Origin: Carya illinoinensis | Lineage: Eukaryota; Streptophyta; Magnoliopsida; Fagales; Juglandaceae | Length of the DNA: 64,000 nt | Reading direction: 5' to 3' | NCBI RefSeq assembly: GCF_018687715.1 | Contig: NC_056752.1 | Location: 50,252,653 to 50,316,652 of the forward strand | Part shown: positions 27,060 to 40,600 of the stretch, in pieces | How positions within the stretch are numbered: position 1 is the stretch's first letter | Layout of the letters: the number at the start of each line of letters is the position of its first letter | Program-made: the position numbers and the translations under genes | The notes under the pieces: model-generated | Databases searched by the model: none | What the model was told of the DNA's origin: nothing | The model's input: the letters and a program-made list of their open reading frames with translations, nothing else

Positions 27060-30000
27060 TTAGTTAGCTCTCCTGGAAGAATGAGAGGATGAGTCAGATT
27101 TCTCAGCCAGGTAGTGCTCCAGCATATCTTCATCATCTGTCACACCAAAGAGAGAGAACGTTTCTTTGTCAAACTCAGCATACAAAGCTTATCAACATTA
27201 CTTATTTGTTGAAAGGAATATCTAAATATGATCTTCAAATCATAAACATGGGATTTTATGGAGAGGAAGAGGGGGAAATCACCTTCAAAATCATCATCAT
27301 CAAAGTCAATCTCTTCCTCATCTTCCACGTCAGATCCTTCAGTAACTGGAGCTGCGCCTTTCTGTAAAATAGAAAAGTCACGTAATTATTCATTCTTGAT
27401 AAGCTAAGCTAAGTTTTCGGGGGGTCTTCATGAGCAGTTCTCTGCAATGCTACAGACTCCTGAGATTGGAGAAATTTAAGATGTCCACTACATGTAAGAG
27501 AGGGAGGGAGAAGGGGGGGAGGGTATCAGAGCAACATACCGCAACACCTCTTCCGCTTTCAAACCACTGTCTTCCTGTGAGCCTCTTTTCCTTAGTAGCT
27601 GTAAGGGCAGACTCGGGCATTAACCTGAAAATAAGCGGATTTGTGTGTTGTGGTGAAAAACTCGTGAGCTTACATTTAGATATACCCTTTAAGGGACGAG
27701 TGAGAGATTACTTGATCCATTTCCGAAGAGCTTATGATATATATCATCATTTGGGAACCAATCCACAACTTATCAAAAAAAAAAAAAAAAAAACAGAGAG
27801 AACTTACTTGGCTCGTTCTAGTGCCAATTCTGCTTCATACCTCTCTCTCCATGCCAGAAAGGTATTAACAGTAACTGGTTCTCCATGAGGAATAATTATC
27901 TGAAAAAGAAAGGGAGGGCAAGCGTGTGAAAGTTGACTTTTATTGATTATGCAAATGCCTACCAGGTTCATCAGAATGTTTGTTCAAGTACAACTCAACC
28001 TGAATAAGGAGCAAGATAGAGAGGAATTGTTCTTTTATAGGATGGAGGGAATTCCAAACAGGTTCGTTAACAAAACTGATTCAACCTAAACCTAAACTGT
28101 TTTATCGAGTCAATAAACGGGTAGTTGAGTTCCATTAAGCCCTACATTAGTTTTAACGCCCAAAGGGAAGCCCAAGCCACATCTTGGCTTTTATTCCAAA
28201 AGGACTGGTCAATGATACAATTGGAACCCCGTTAGAACCATTATAAAGAACAAGAACTTCTTCCCAAGCAATGTGGAATCCCATACACTACCCACCCTTA
28301 TTATTCAGTATGGGGTATCACATTAGTAAACAACTCAAACATGGAAAAAAGGAATTGGGCTGCCAATTGATAAGCTTAGAACGAAACAAACTCAAATAGT
28401 GGAAGCATATGACAGGATTCCCTAAAGAAGTACAGTCCAAGGTTTAAATTATCTATATAATCTACAAAAGAAGGAATAGAAGCCCTCCTAATGACAGTTG
28501 ACCCTTCATATAATAAAGATTGCAAGAAGAAAGATTCAATCTCTTTTTTTATAAGTAAAAAGAAATTTTACTCGTAATAGTAGAAAATAGTCGAAGCCCA
28601 TGTACAGACGATGTATACAAGAGAAAACACCTAGTTAAGAGCTAGAAATAGATACAAGAAAATCATGGAATCTGGGCCCTTCCAATCACATGGAGACCGA
28701 AATGATACAAAAAATGATCAGCATTCAAAATGAAACTTCTGTCATGTCTTGTAAGCACCCATTCCCAGTTCAAGTACACGTCGATCACCTTCTTAGGACT
28801 CTCATTGAACTCCAAGTGCAGAAAAAAAAAAAGGACTACAGCTCTCTCGCCACACAAATCCACTTAAGATATTTTTTTCTAAGGTTTATCTCCAGCAACT
28901 TTTTCAGGACTTTACTACACTAAATACTATTCCAAGGAAAACAAAGGACTGTCAAATCCTCTTAGGGGATGCTTGGAGAATAAGATGAGATGTGAATAGT
29001 AGTGAAATAATTTGAGTTAAGATGTTTTATTGGGTTTTGGAAAAAGACAGAGAGAAAAAGTTGAATAAAGGTATTATAAAGTTAAAATATTCTTTGCTTT
29101 GGTATTGCCATCCTTTATTTATGCTAAAACCTCATCTTAAGCATAAGTTGTTTCCGTCCCTACTCTTAGATATATTTATAAGTCTAACACTACAGTTCTT
29201 TGCTGGACTTCACACCACCCTTTTTTTTGGCACCCACCAGCATCTACCTTAATACAAAACAGCATTGCATGCTTGCCACCCATAATTTAACTTAAAAGGC
29301 ATAATATGACTTAGAAGAATAACAAGTTCAACATGCAGTGAGTGTAAGCATCTCCAATTATGTACAGATAACTATATAAGAATTGTACAATATAATTTTA
29401 TGCAGTCAATGGGTGTGAAAGCTTTTCAGAATTTACAGGTATAATTTGCTAAGGAATGTCGAAAACAGAAACTATGCTTACACTTAAAATATAGCAAACA
29501 TATAACAGATAAACCAGTAAAAATAAGAAATAAGAGAAATTCAGGAACACCCATACATCCTCTTTTGCAGCCTCTTCAGCATTGGCATTCTCAATGTTTG
29601 CATCTTGACAAAATCGTTCAGAAATCCACTCTTTAACTGATGCAACTAGTGTGTAAATCATAGCCATGCCAAGGTTTTCACACGCCTGTGGAATGGAAAT
29701 AACAAATGAAGACATGCTATCCATAACTAGTCCAATCACACATCACTTATTGAATATTTCAACCATCTTAGAGAAAAAATGTTAACCAACAAAACTGACA
29801 GTCATTATTTTTAGCTCGATATAAATTCTAGTATGCAATGTAACACCCTCAGTCCCACATTGGGAATATGGATAACCCACATAGAGTGGGTACGTTATGA
29901 AGGCAGTCATAGGTGTTAAACCTCACAATGGCTACTTACCGAGTGAAACTGGGCTTTATAACTGATTTAAGGGAAGCTTCAAATTGAATACTCTTCTCTG

Positions 30001-32502
30001 AAGTTGTGGTGCAAATGTGACTAGCGCTTTCCCTCAGCTGTTTCATGCAATCTCAGTTTCCTAGGTTCTAAAAGGATTTGAAGCCCATAAAAATGGGGAA
30101 AAAAAAAACTCATTCTAAATGGCATTGTCTTTAACATGACTTATCTTTTCCATTTCAAGTCACTCTGTGTATGAGGGCTGGAGGGAAGCAGAAGGGGTGA
30201 ATGGAATATTCCATACAGCATTATCAGGAAGCTAGATCACATAAATAATGTAAGCATATTTGGTCGGCTCAAATGTTTGCTAATTGCATATCCTAGTACA
30301 GAACACCAAGAGATTACCTCTTGTTGAAGCTTTTCCTTCAAAATTCTAAGATCTTCAATTTGTATTCCACGTAAGCTGAAAAATGAAAACTACCATCACT
30401 AGGGAACAGAAATCATGCATTACTTTTAAACAGAACCACAATTCGTACAGCTGTAACTTGTCTGCAATCTAGCAGAATAAGGCAACATTGATTACAGAGA
30501 GCTATTCATCTATAACTTTGTATTATCCAAATTTGCAACATGATGTCAAATTCTTTAAATAAAAAAGAAATCTCTATTATAGATGAGCTACTAAAAGCTC
30601 CGGATAAAATTTCAACCTTTTAGTAGAAGGGATAATCGACAAGTTAATGCATACCAACCTTTTACATTCATAATAAATAGGTAGCATTCGTACAGCAACA
30701 TCAAAGGGAGCATATAACAGAGAAGAGATGCCACCATATGATGGCACTAATCTTAAATGGATTCACAACATGAAGGTAGTTAATTAAGAAAGTTGCTTGT
30801 GTGCTGTTTCATGCTTAAATGTAGCAGAGGTGAGTTCAACAAGTTCATGGCAAAGTTAGCCAAGTCAAAGTTGGGGTTGAATAAATGCTAAAGACCAGAG
30901 AATACTATTTAGCACAACAATGTCCACGGGAAGAACATAGTAACCTTTTCACATTTAAAAGTGGAGGCTCATCTGGATATGTTTCTGTGTGCGAGAAAAT
31001 CAAAGCCAACTGAACTGCAACAGAAATTTCAGAAGAAGTTTATGTCCACGGGAAATTTCCAACATCCAAAATGGTAAACCAGCAAACAAAGTCTCCCAAA
31101 AGTTTTTTGAGTGCATATTAGGAAGGAAAGATTATCGATGTAAAAGATAACTGAAGAATAACCTGGAAAGGACAGCTCGTCTACTTCATCATCCTGTTAA
31201 ACATAAAGCAATATTATACATAAAAGGAAATACATTTGCCACAGACAATATGTTGAAAGAAAAATTTAAAAGTATCCTCAATTTTTTTTAAGTGTTATCC
31301 TTGATTTTCTAAGTGCATATAAAACCAACAGTAATAAGATTTCCTTATAAGTAAGAATATACCAATAGCACAACTGTAAGTATAAATTCTCAATCTGATT
31401 CTGAAATAACCCAAGAAACTCTTTTCCAACGTTTTTTTAGGAGGCATTCTTGTACAAATAAGTAGCTCATTGATCACCATTGATTAGGATAAAATTCAAG
31501 CCTCTATCACAAACAATTAACCCTGATCTATGGAGTCGAACATACGCATTTACAATCAACGTAGCTATTGAATTACAAGATAGTAGACATAAAACTTCAC
31601 CCCACAATGCATCGTCAATAAGAACATAGAAGTATCATTATAAGTTATAACCCATAAAAAAGAGTCATATACATGCAACAAATGTCCATGATGATTGAAA
31701 CTCTTTTAGAAGTGAGAAATACATGCATAACTTTTTTTACATAATTCCTATGTTCCCCGATTTTATGATAGTAGTTCTAGTACACTGCTTCTCATAAAGT
31801 TGGCATGAGCACAATCTTGTGTCCAGCTTCACCGGCTAAATAGCACCAATAAACTTATTCTACCGACTTACTTAGCATTGAGAGGCACTCCCAACCACAA
31901 AATAAATAAATAAAATAAATAAAAAACAATCGGATATCTTTTAATGCCGTTTTAGAGCATCAAACAGAAACGAGCTTCACATAAACTCTGCCAACAAAAA
32001 TAAATAAAAAATCAAACAAACCACACTGAAGAATGATAAGATGCACCTGTGGAGATAACGTTATTTGGAAGCATCGATTGGAAGTAGCTAAACCACTCTC
32101 ACTAGAGTGAATTTCTGTCACAAAACGGAGACACATTACATGCCAAAACAACCAAATTAAAATAAGAATAGCCATGATAATAGGAATTGAGTTCAGAGAC
32201 GGAAATAGCATAACAGACCTTTGAAATCATCCATAAGTATTGCTTCCAAGGCCTCAATTTCCATCGCCTGCTCCTGTACATAGTCTGTTCACATGTTCAT
32301 CGATATTAAAAGAACAATAATCGTAAACAAACTTCAGCGCAATTGGGTTAACAATGAAATAAATTCCATCGAGTCAATTCGATATCAAGGCTATACCTAG
32401 AAAACACGGATCCGTAAGAAACAAAAATCCTTACGTTTATTCGGAAAATACAGTTTCCTAGCAATAGTTGAAAGGAGTGAAGGAAGATTAAATACCAGTC
32501 AT
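27060..32502 (-). CDS. RWD-domain protein, RWDD1/DFRP2 type (DRG-binding)
   Basis: Exons 5' to 3': 32496-32502, 32219-32284, 32047-32114, 31163-31193, 30945-31014, 30318-30375, 29557-29685, 27808-27899, 27540-27624, 27283-27361, 27060-27136; 762 nt, 253 aa. Residues 1-120 form an RWD domain (EQAMEIEALEAIL near the start, YPDEPP in the middle). The C-terminal half has LTGRQWFESGRG and a very acidic tail (DVEDEEEIDFDDDDFE, then DMLEHYLAEK). Yeast Gir2 and animal RWDD1 with this layout bind DRG GTPases on ribosomes; the same is inferred here. The closest homologue by memory is Arabidopsis At1g51730 (about 252 aa). The first coding exon is only 7 nt (ATG ACT G). RWD domains resemble E2 enzymes but lack the active cysteine, so the 'ubiquitin-conjugating' label often given to this family is misleading. 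Confidence 0.93.
28543..28690 (-). mobile_element. Truncated LINE 3' end in an RWD-gene intron
   Basis: Begins with a T run plus ataagtaaaa (the reverse of the LINE A-tail and 3' end), followed by cccatgtacagacgatgtatacaagagaaaacacc, shown here in pieces: cccatgtacagacg then tgtatacaagag. The same order of motifs occurs at 57270 and 57924. The distal boundary is uncertain; no target duplication was defined. Confidence 0.55.
28965..29090 (-). mobile_element. Partial Tourist-like MITE
   Basis: TTA followed by GGGGATGCTTGGA and then the gagatg and tgggttttggaaaa motifs match, in reverse orientation, the MITE at 12429-12638. The far inverted repeat is missing. Confidence 0.5.
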
Positions 32503-33135
32503 GGTTATGATTCTTATGAACAGCCTTTCGATAGTTATTTCTCGCTTCTGATTCGCCGGCAAAAAATTTCAGTGACTCCAAGAGCTCAAAGCACTCTCTC
32601 TTTCTCCGTGAGACGGCCACCCCAGTCCCCCCTACTATCGCTTCGTAATTTATTTATTTGTGAATAGCCTTTTGATACGTTGTTGTATTGTATTGCCACT
32701 TTTCATCATACGACAAAAGATAAAAAGTAAAAATTCGGCAGTAATTTTTTGTTTTTCCGTATGAAATCTGCCATTTGTGTAATTTTTATTTTTATTTTTT
32801 TTATAAATAACTCCATGTACCGTCAAAGACATCAATCCTAGTCTCACTTGTATAAATTGTGTCCATGGCTCCATCCACTTCAACCGAATATACATGACAA
32901 CATGAGACTACACGTGGCCAATATCATCTTCAGGGTTGCCGCTGCCTGCCGCTTAGGTTTGGCGCCCCCTTGACCTGCATTTTATATACTCGGCAGCCGA
33001 TTTAGTAGAACAATCGAAATAAATCCGGTCCATCATTGCCAGCTTACGATTTAATTTTACTCCCTCCCTGTTATGCTCTCTCCCTCTCTCGGCAAAAATA
33101 GTAAAATACTCCCTTTCTAAATTAGAGATATTATT

Positions 33136-33739
33136 TAAGAGCGTTAAATCGTGTTAACGAGTCATATTCGTATCGTGTTAAAGTATATATATTATACTAT
33201 ATAAGTCAACACTAATCAAATCCGTTAAGTTTATCGTGTCAAAATTTTAAATTTTAACACGATCCATTAACATAACGGGTTATATCGTATCAATCTATTT
33301 TGATCAATTAGTGAATATTATGAAATAGGTTAACACGATGCAAAACGACTTGTTTCAAACTGTTTATGTAAATGGGTTGAATATACCTGAAATTAACCTG
33401 TTTGACTTGATTAAATTTATCATAATTTTATATAAATATTAAAATCATGATATTTATAAAAATTATAAAACTAACTATATGTCCAAAATTACAATCTAAA
33501 CAATAAAAATATCGAAATTGAAATTCTAACAATTTTACTTTTAGGTATAAGGGTATATTTGTAATTTTAACTTTCTTAACCTGTCATAACAGGTTGACAT
33601 GTTATCAACCTATTAAGTAATCAGGGCTTAACAGGTCAATCTGTTTTGACCCGAATCCATTAAGACTAAACCATAATCTATTATTATAATATTATGTTCG
33701 TATTGGATTAACGAGTTGTGTAACATATTACCACCCCTA
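33136..33739. mobile_element. Probable non-autonomous hAT element
   Basis: The right end reads, inverted, TAGGGGTGGTAATATG, a hAT-like terminus. The left end TAAGAGCGTTAAATCG is a weaker match. Flanks atattatt (33128-33135) and atattttc (33740-33747) agree at 6 of 8 positions, compatible with a worn 8-bp hAT duplication. The interior has no coding sequence. Confidence 0.45.
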
Positions 33740-34484
33740 ATATTTTCTCCCTCTCTCCCTGAGTTCAAGGAAAGGATATGGGCTGTACCAATAGAATCTC
33801 AAGTTTCGTTACATAGCATAAACAGATTCGAGTGAAATAGGCAAAGGAATATGAAGGATCTGGGTGGTTAGAGTTAAGGATTATGGCGGTGTGACTATAT
33901 ACTGTCTTTGAACATGGTGATGATCCTCAAATGGTATTGTGAAGCTGAGAAAACAAGGTGAATAAGAGAACTAAAGAATCGACAAAAGGAATAGAAAAGA
34001 TCTTGACGCTGGTCTAGTAGAATGGCACAAGATGGCAAAAGGTGGCTGATCGGAGTTCTTTGTGATGATCCAAGCACTTTCCTGTGCCGATTGATGGTGG
34101 GTGACTTTGGTTTTTCATTTCTTATACTGCTGAACTTCATGGAGTTGCTGTTTCGACTTCTTGTTTTTGTTGTTGCATAGTGGTGGTGTGAATGGGAAAA
34201 ACTAATAGGTGTTTCATGGTACTGCTAGGGTGATTCCCTATAGTGGTGCATGGTGGAGGAGGGTTGAGACCGATGCAAGAAAATTTGCTCTATTTTTGAC
34301 TTCCTAAAATATAGGCTCTCTGGTTGCATGTGTCGATAGTGCAACAGTTATGGCAAAGCAGCCACAGACGGTGGGGTAAGATTGGTGGAGGAGAGAACAC
34401 AAGGGAGGGGAGACGCATGTGGGAGGGGCAATCATTGCAAATGCAAAATGGGAGAGGTAAGGATTGAAACCTGCGTTTAGAAGG

Positions 34485-34520
<36 letters not shown>

Positions 34521-35369
34521 ATGTTAGCTTGTTTGTGGTGTGACATGAACAGTAAGTGGATGTGTAGCAAAATTCATTTTCTTTTTAGTTTTTGTTTAAC
34601 TTACTTTATTTTTCACTTCTTGTGACGTGTGGGAGTGTTTTATTGGTAGTGAAGTAGCTTACGGGCACATGCTTGGAATTCTATTAATCATTCTCATATC
34701 ACATGTTATATATAATTTTTTTTTTATAAAAAGAAAAAAAAATCTCTTATCAAATATGTGGTGTATAAATAATGAGTAGAATAATTTAATTAATTTATGA
34801 ATAATAAAATTTAAAATAAATAAAATAAATATAATATGTGGTGTGTGCAAATCTCAAAATGAAATGATCAAAACTATCAAATTGAAGGTAGAGGATGAAG
34901 GAAATAGTTACTGTGACCTATGAAGTGTACTTTTGCATGGGACACGGCTACGTCAACGGAGTAACTTTATCGATACATTTCAAACAGTAGAGAATCAAAA
35001 TTTAAGAATGAAAAATATTATCTTTCAAAAGTCGAAATAGTATGTTTGAACAGTGGGACAATGGCTTAGATTTATATGTATAATATAGGTAAGGAAAAAT
35101 GTTAGTAAAAAAAAGAAAAAGAAAACATCAACATCATCCAAATCGGAATATATAAAGCATGACTTTTGTGCTACAGTTCCAACAAATTTACCGCACATTG
35201 TAGCTTACCTAAATCTTTCTTTAGTTTTTTATTATTTCTCTCTTCTCTCTCCATTGCTATTTCTTCGAAGCAATTAATTCCAAGTTGATATTTTTAAATA
35301 AAGATAACGTAGCATTTTAGCATTATAAATTGGAAAATAGTACATCTTGAAGTAATAAAGCAGTGGATT

Positions 35370-35810
35370 GTTCCAAATAGAGGAAAGGTAAAAGTGAATT
35401 TTGATGCAGATTATGGCAACAACATGCTTCCAAAAATCAGTTGTAAATCAACCAATTACTGTTCAGTGTATGACTTTGTAGAAAGCTGTTAGAGTTTTGT
35501 GCTTATCTGGATTTTAGCCAAGTAATTTTGAAAGAGATGCTCTTGTAGTAATCAAAGTAGTTCACAGTAATGACATGTGTATTGCTTGGTATGAGCAACT
35601 AATAGAACATCTGAAGATAGTGTTCAAAAATTCATCTGGGTGGAGCTTGAAGTTCACACACAAGGAAAGGAATACTGTTGTACATCGGCTAACCAAGTCT
35701 GCACTACGACAGCAAGGGGATGAATGTTGGATTGATGTTTTGAATGACAGATTGTGTAACATTTATTGATTAATGACAAATATGATTTTGTTTGATTAAA
35801 AAAAAAAAAA
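35370..35810 (+). mobile_element. 3' LINE fragment with RNase H-like coding remnant
   Basis: Translation near 35390 gives KVNFDAD, typical of the start of the RNase H-like domain of plant L1 elements. 35575-35769 continues with FTHKERNTVVHRLTKSALRQ and a short Cys-Trp-Ile tail, as in that domain. The middle has stops. It ends in a 13-nt A tail at 35798-35810, consistent with a retroposed LINE end. It is not a host gene. Confidence 0.65.
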
Positions 35811-37677
35811 GAAGTTGAATGCGTTCCACGAAATGATACAAAAGTTAAACTCATTCACGTTTTTCATAAATGCTTGATAATGTCGGACTAAATTTTCAAA
35901 CAATTAGTGTTAGATAAAAATAACTGTTATCTAGAATTACTGTTAAAAAATGATAAATGACATAAAAAGACTGCTAGATAAAATAATAAATATGATTGTT
36001 AGGTTCTGAGAGTATGACCATTGAATATATAAAATAAAAGAATAATAAATAATTATTAAAATAGAAATTTAATATTGTAGCCAAACTTTATCATTATTTA
36101 GTATCAAATATAAGTAATGCTATATATAGTTGTGGAGTGTGCAAACGTTGCGCAGTTACTTTTAAAAAGGGTGAGATTCACGATTAAAAAATTAATTTTT
36201 TTTTTATATAGGTCTCGTATTAATTTATTTTTTTCAAAAAGATTATACGACATTTACACAATTACAATTACAAATATCATTTCTCATCAAATATATATTT
36301 TCTAACTAAATTTTAGTTAGAAAAATAAATAAGCCCGTTGCACTAAAAAAAATAATAGATTCTTATACTCATCATCTATACACTATAGTAATACCTAATA
36401 TATGTTAAGAAAAAAATAAAAATATGTATATAAATTAAGAATGATAAGAGTTTAATTTTTTAAAGGAAAATGCTGTATTTATCGAGAATGTTGCTCTACA
36501 AAAGTCACTTATTGATATTTTATTTTATTTTATGTTTCTTAATTATTAAGAATTTTATTAAAAATAAATTTGTAATATTTTTTAAATACTTTTAGAAAAA
36601 AAAAAAAAAACTATGTTAAAAAAGGCCAGCCTTATGAACTTATCGGTCACCACCCTCTCGCACTACAGCGACTCTTTTCTAAAAATAACTGAATACGGAA
36701 AACCTAACCTCTAACTAAATTTATGTTCATTATTATTATTTTTTAATAAATAAAGTCTCGTGACGACAACGAAATAAAGAAATACTCTGCCCAAGTCTTT
36801 TAAAAAGAATGAAATTTATTATTAAATAAATAATTTTTTTATATTTATTTATTTGTATAAAAAAAAAAAAAAGCGAACTTAATACTGAAATTATTTATAT
36901 TCTTTTAATTCAATCCAAAACGATACAAAAAATAACTCTTCCGCTGGTAATTTACTAATTTCTCATCTCCGAGCGGTTTTTCAACTTTGGCCTCTGTCAC
37001 TTGCGCACTCTCCCTCGGCGAAAAAGATAGCAAAAGGTACGTTTGATCCGAACACCCAAGCTCTTTCTCATCCGTCCAGCAACTCATTCGTCCTCTCTCT
37101 GTATACGCAGACTGCCAGTCGCAGACAGGGCTTAGAAAACCTCTAAGACGGAACTCAACTAGAGAAGATCGTAGAAAATCAGATAAATAACCGAAATATT
37201 TGAAACAGATTTTAGAAAAGGTCTGATGAAAAATATTGGAAAAGAACGTAAAGTTAGATCCTTTCCTTCTAATATATATCCGTATGCATTTGTAGTTCTT
37301 CCTCTCCGCTCAGATCTCCTTCATCCATAAAGTCTCCAATCATAGCGCCTCTCGCTCCTCAGTGAGTTTTCTTTTTTCTTTTTAATAATTTTCTGCCTCT
37401 TTTCTTTCTTTCTTTATTATTATTATTTTTTTAATTTTGTTTTTTGGGTCTTGCGTTGCATGCAATGGTATGAATTTCTGATATTTGTTGTTCCTGGGTT
37501 TTGTTGCTCGTGGTTGTCAGGTTGAGAAGCCCGGGCATTCGCTCATGAAACCGAGGCGTTGGACCATTTTGGGACTTGAGAATACACGGCCGAGATTGAT
37601 TATTTGAGGTCACAATATTTTTCCTTTTTATTGGGTTTCGTTGTTTGAGTTGTTCTTTGTTTGTTGTTGTTCCTGAT

Positions 37678-40600
37678 ATGGGGAGTAGTTCTGGTGAGGC
37701 CAAATCCAACGGCATCGATGCGTCGGTGGGCGGGTTGGTTTGGGTCCGCCGCAGAAACGGGTCGTGGTGGCCGGGCCGTATAATGGGCCTCGACGAGTTG
37801 TCGGAGGGTTCCTTGGTTTCGCCGAGATCGGGGACTCCCGTTAAGCTTCTGGGTCGCGAGGACGCAAGCGTGTGAGTGCTCTTTCTTATTTTACACTCTC
37901 TCTCTTCTTGTTTACCTTGGTTGCTAATTGGGTTTTTGGGATTTTTTCCGTTTCTCTAAGTTTTTGTGTTGGTTGGTGTTCTTTGAGCTTCATATTCACT
38001 GCGTTTTGATGTGCTTTTTAAATGATTGTAGGTAAATTGTTCGGTTAATTTCCTCTGCAAGTGCTTGATGTCAATGTTGGTGGTTATTATGCGTTATAAT
38101 AACGCATTGTAACCGGCAATGCATCTTTACGGAAAAAACAAAGATTATGTAATAGGGCTGAGGATGCAGTCCTGCTAGTTTTTTTCTTTCTTTATTTATT
38201 TTTTATTTTTATAGGTAGTCTTGCAAGATTTCTATTTTTACTAATATTCTTAGATTCTGATAATCTGCAGAAGTCTGGGTCTTTTTATTTTTATTTTTTG
38301 AGGAAATATAAAACTACCGAACTCGTACTTCATAAGGAGATGGCCCTTCCCACAAGCCAAAGAAAAGCAAAAATAACACAGAAAAACTGGCTTCCGAATT
38401 TAATGCTTGACCTTGTTATATATGCTATTTCCTCTACGATCACCTCTCAGCACCAGGTGGGTATGGTAAACAGTTGCCGGATACCATCGACCTTGACCCT
38501 CTTTGTAAGGAAAAATTATGCCGGTGCCATTACTGTACCGCTTTCTGTATCCTTTCATTATCATATCTGCTGGGTAATGGGACTGATGGTGCAAAAACTA
38601 TATGCTTCTTGAAAGAATACGCAAGATTTGGAAAGAAAGAAAACAGGGAAATTCAATTGATATGAGGTGGTTTATCGTTTCCACCTTGTTTTGTGGACTA
38701 AACCCGAACTTCTTTTTCTCAGCTTATTTTTTACCATTTCTCATACCAATATTTAACTGCTTCTCGAGTTGCCACTATCAATATTTTTTATCTGTTGCAA
38801 TATAGTTCATCATAACAGGTACCGTCTATGTTTTCCTACTCATTTGCCAAGTTCTTTATTTCTATATTGTTGATTGAAATTGACTGTTGAGTTGTGAGTT
38901 GTTTTTGCAAACATTGAATCTATCTCTTGCATGCATTGAATCTATCTCTTTAGCGCGGCACACGTAGTTTCCGAGAGTATAGTTATAGGTAAGAAAATTG
39001 CTAATGTTAACTTGATGATTGATTTCTTACCCCTCCCCCCTTCTTTAGTGATTGGAGACTTGTTGTGTATAAGCCAGGGTGGGACACATTTATAATGTCA
39101 TTACCTTGCTATCATTTTTAACTGATGGTGTCACTTGGTTGACAAAACCCCTCTTTGTTTGTTGGTACAGGGATTGGTATAACCTTGAAAAATCCAAGAG
39201 GGTAAAGGCGTTTCGGTGTGGGGAGTATGATGAATGCATTGAAAAAGCAAAGGCTTCTGCAGCTAATTGCAATAAAAAAGCTGTTAAATATGCTCGAAGG
39301 GAAGATGCGATTCTCCATGCTCTCGAGATTGAGAGTGTCCGCCTGGGCAAGGATCGATTGGACTTCTTTCAAAGGGATAATTCAGGAGGAGACCTTGGTA
39401 TTGCCAGAGAGTCGCCTAGTATGTCTCATTCTGGTGAAGAAAATGAGGATATGGATGATGATGCAAGTGATTATGAAGATAACTCAAATTCAGCACCCGA
39501 GTTATCTCAATCTGGTTTATCTTTCGAAGAGCCAAATCATAATACTTTATATAAGGTGCAAGCTGTCATAAGAAGAAGAACCCCAAATGATTCTGAGGAT
39601 GATGGAACAGAAGGAGTTAAGCGAATGAGAGGACTTGAGGACCTGGGCATGGGTGTTGTGTCGAAAAGAAAGACAGGAGGGGTGCTTGATTTAGTTCAAC
39701 AAGATGGCGCTTCACTCTGTGATTCAAGTGGTGGGAATTGCATATCTAATGGAATTCCTGTCAATGGTAGCAAAAGTTATTTGTTGTCACTTAAAAGAAA
39801 GAGATCTCAAGTGGTGAATGTTCATGAATTTTTGAAAAGAAAAAGTCGCCGCCGACCATTAACGAAGGTTTTGGAGAGTACTGCCATGGTGTTTGTTCCA
39901 GTTATTTGTGATCAGCTTCCCAGTTCAAGTGGTTCACCTCTTCAGGGCATATCTGATGGTAGGGTTTCGGTTTTAGAATCTAAAGATATGAAGAAATCTG
40001 CGACAGTTAACAAGAATTCAGATAGCATTGAGATTTCGTGTGAGAATGGAGTCCCTTTAAAGGCTTCTGAACTTGCTTGTGATGCTTCTGATATCGTTTA
40101 CAAGACGAAGGAGAGTGAAACTTCCAGTGTAACTGCGTTGGTGGAGAATGATTCTTCTGATAGGTTATTTGATGTACCATTTGTTGGGGTCCTTGGGGAG
40201 GAAAAACACTCTGCAGGTATTTTCAAGTAAAATTATAAAAGTCGTTAACATCAAGTGTACATAATCTCTTCTTTTTGTCTTTATTATGGGTACACATCCA
40301 AAATGATGATAAATTTGCTTCTTTTTTCATCTCTGTTTTTATTTTAGATTATCCTTCTGGGGGGTGGGGGTGGGGAAGAATATGCGAGGGAAATTTTAAA
40401 GAAAGGGCAGAAAAAGAAGGAAAACTATAGCACTCTTGAAAATATGAGCCATTCAATATATCTTCCAAAGAGGAATATGGGAATGTTTCATCAAGATGCT
40501 TGTTCACATCTGCTAAGCCACCAATTAGTGGGGTCTTAAGCCAGGATCTGAGACTATTTTCTTAAAAAGTTAAAATTGAAAGTATATTAAGCCCTGGTGT

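Larger units (their letters stand above)
32503..37677. other. Divergent intergenic region with transposon remnants
   Basis: About 5.2 kb between the start of the RWD gene and the start of the PWWP gene. It contains a hAT-like element (33136-33739), a 35-nt A run (34485-34519), an AT-rich MITE-like segment (34680-34860), a LINE RNase H fragment (35370-35810) and an AT-rich repeat (36110-36295). From about 37250 it holds the likely PWWP-gene 5' UTR. No host coding gene is supported. Confidence 0.65.

Noticed and set aside
27430..27888. 152-codon plus-strand open frame
   Set aside because: It lies antisense to two exons of the RWD gene (27540-27624, 27808-27899), which have clear family support and splice sites.
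29839..30060. Solo LTR or TRIM-like sequence starting tgtaacacc...cccacattggg
   Set aside because: The start resembles known plant LTR ends, but I could not find a matching end, a duplication or a second copy in the window.
32348..32620. Upstream open frame overlapping the RWD-gene start
   Set aside because: It opens with GTG, not ATG, and has no internal methionine, so it is unlikely to be translated as an uORF.
38298..38612. 104-codon open frame in the PWWP-gene first intron
   Set aside because: No resemblance to a known protein, and it lies between a well-supported donor (37872) and acceptor (39170).
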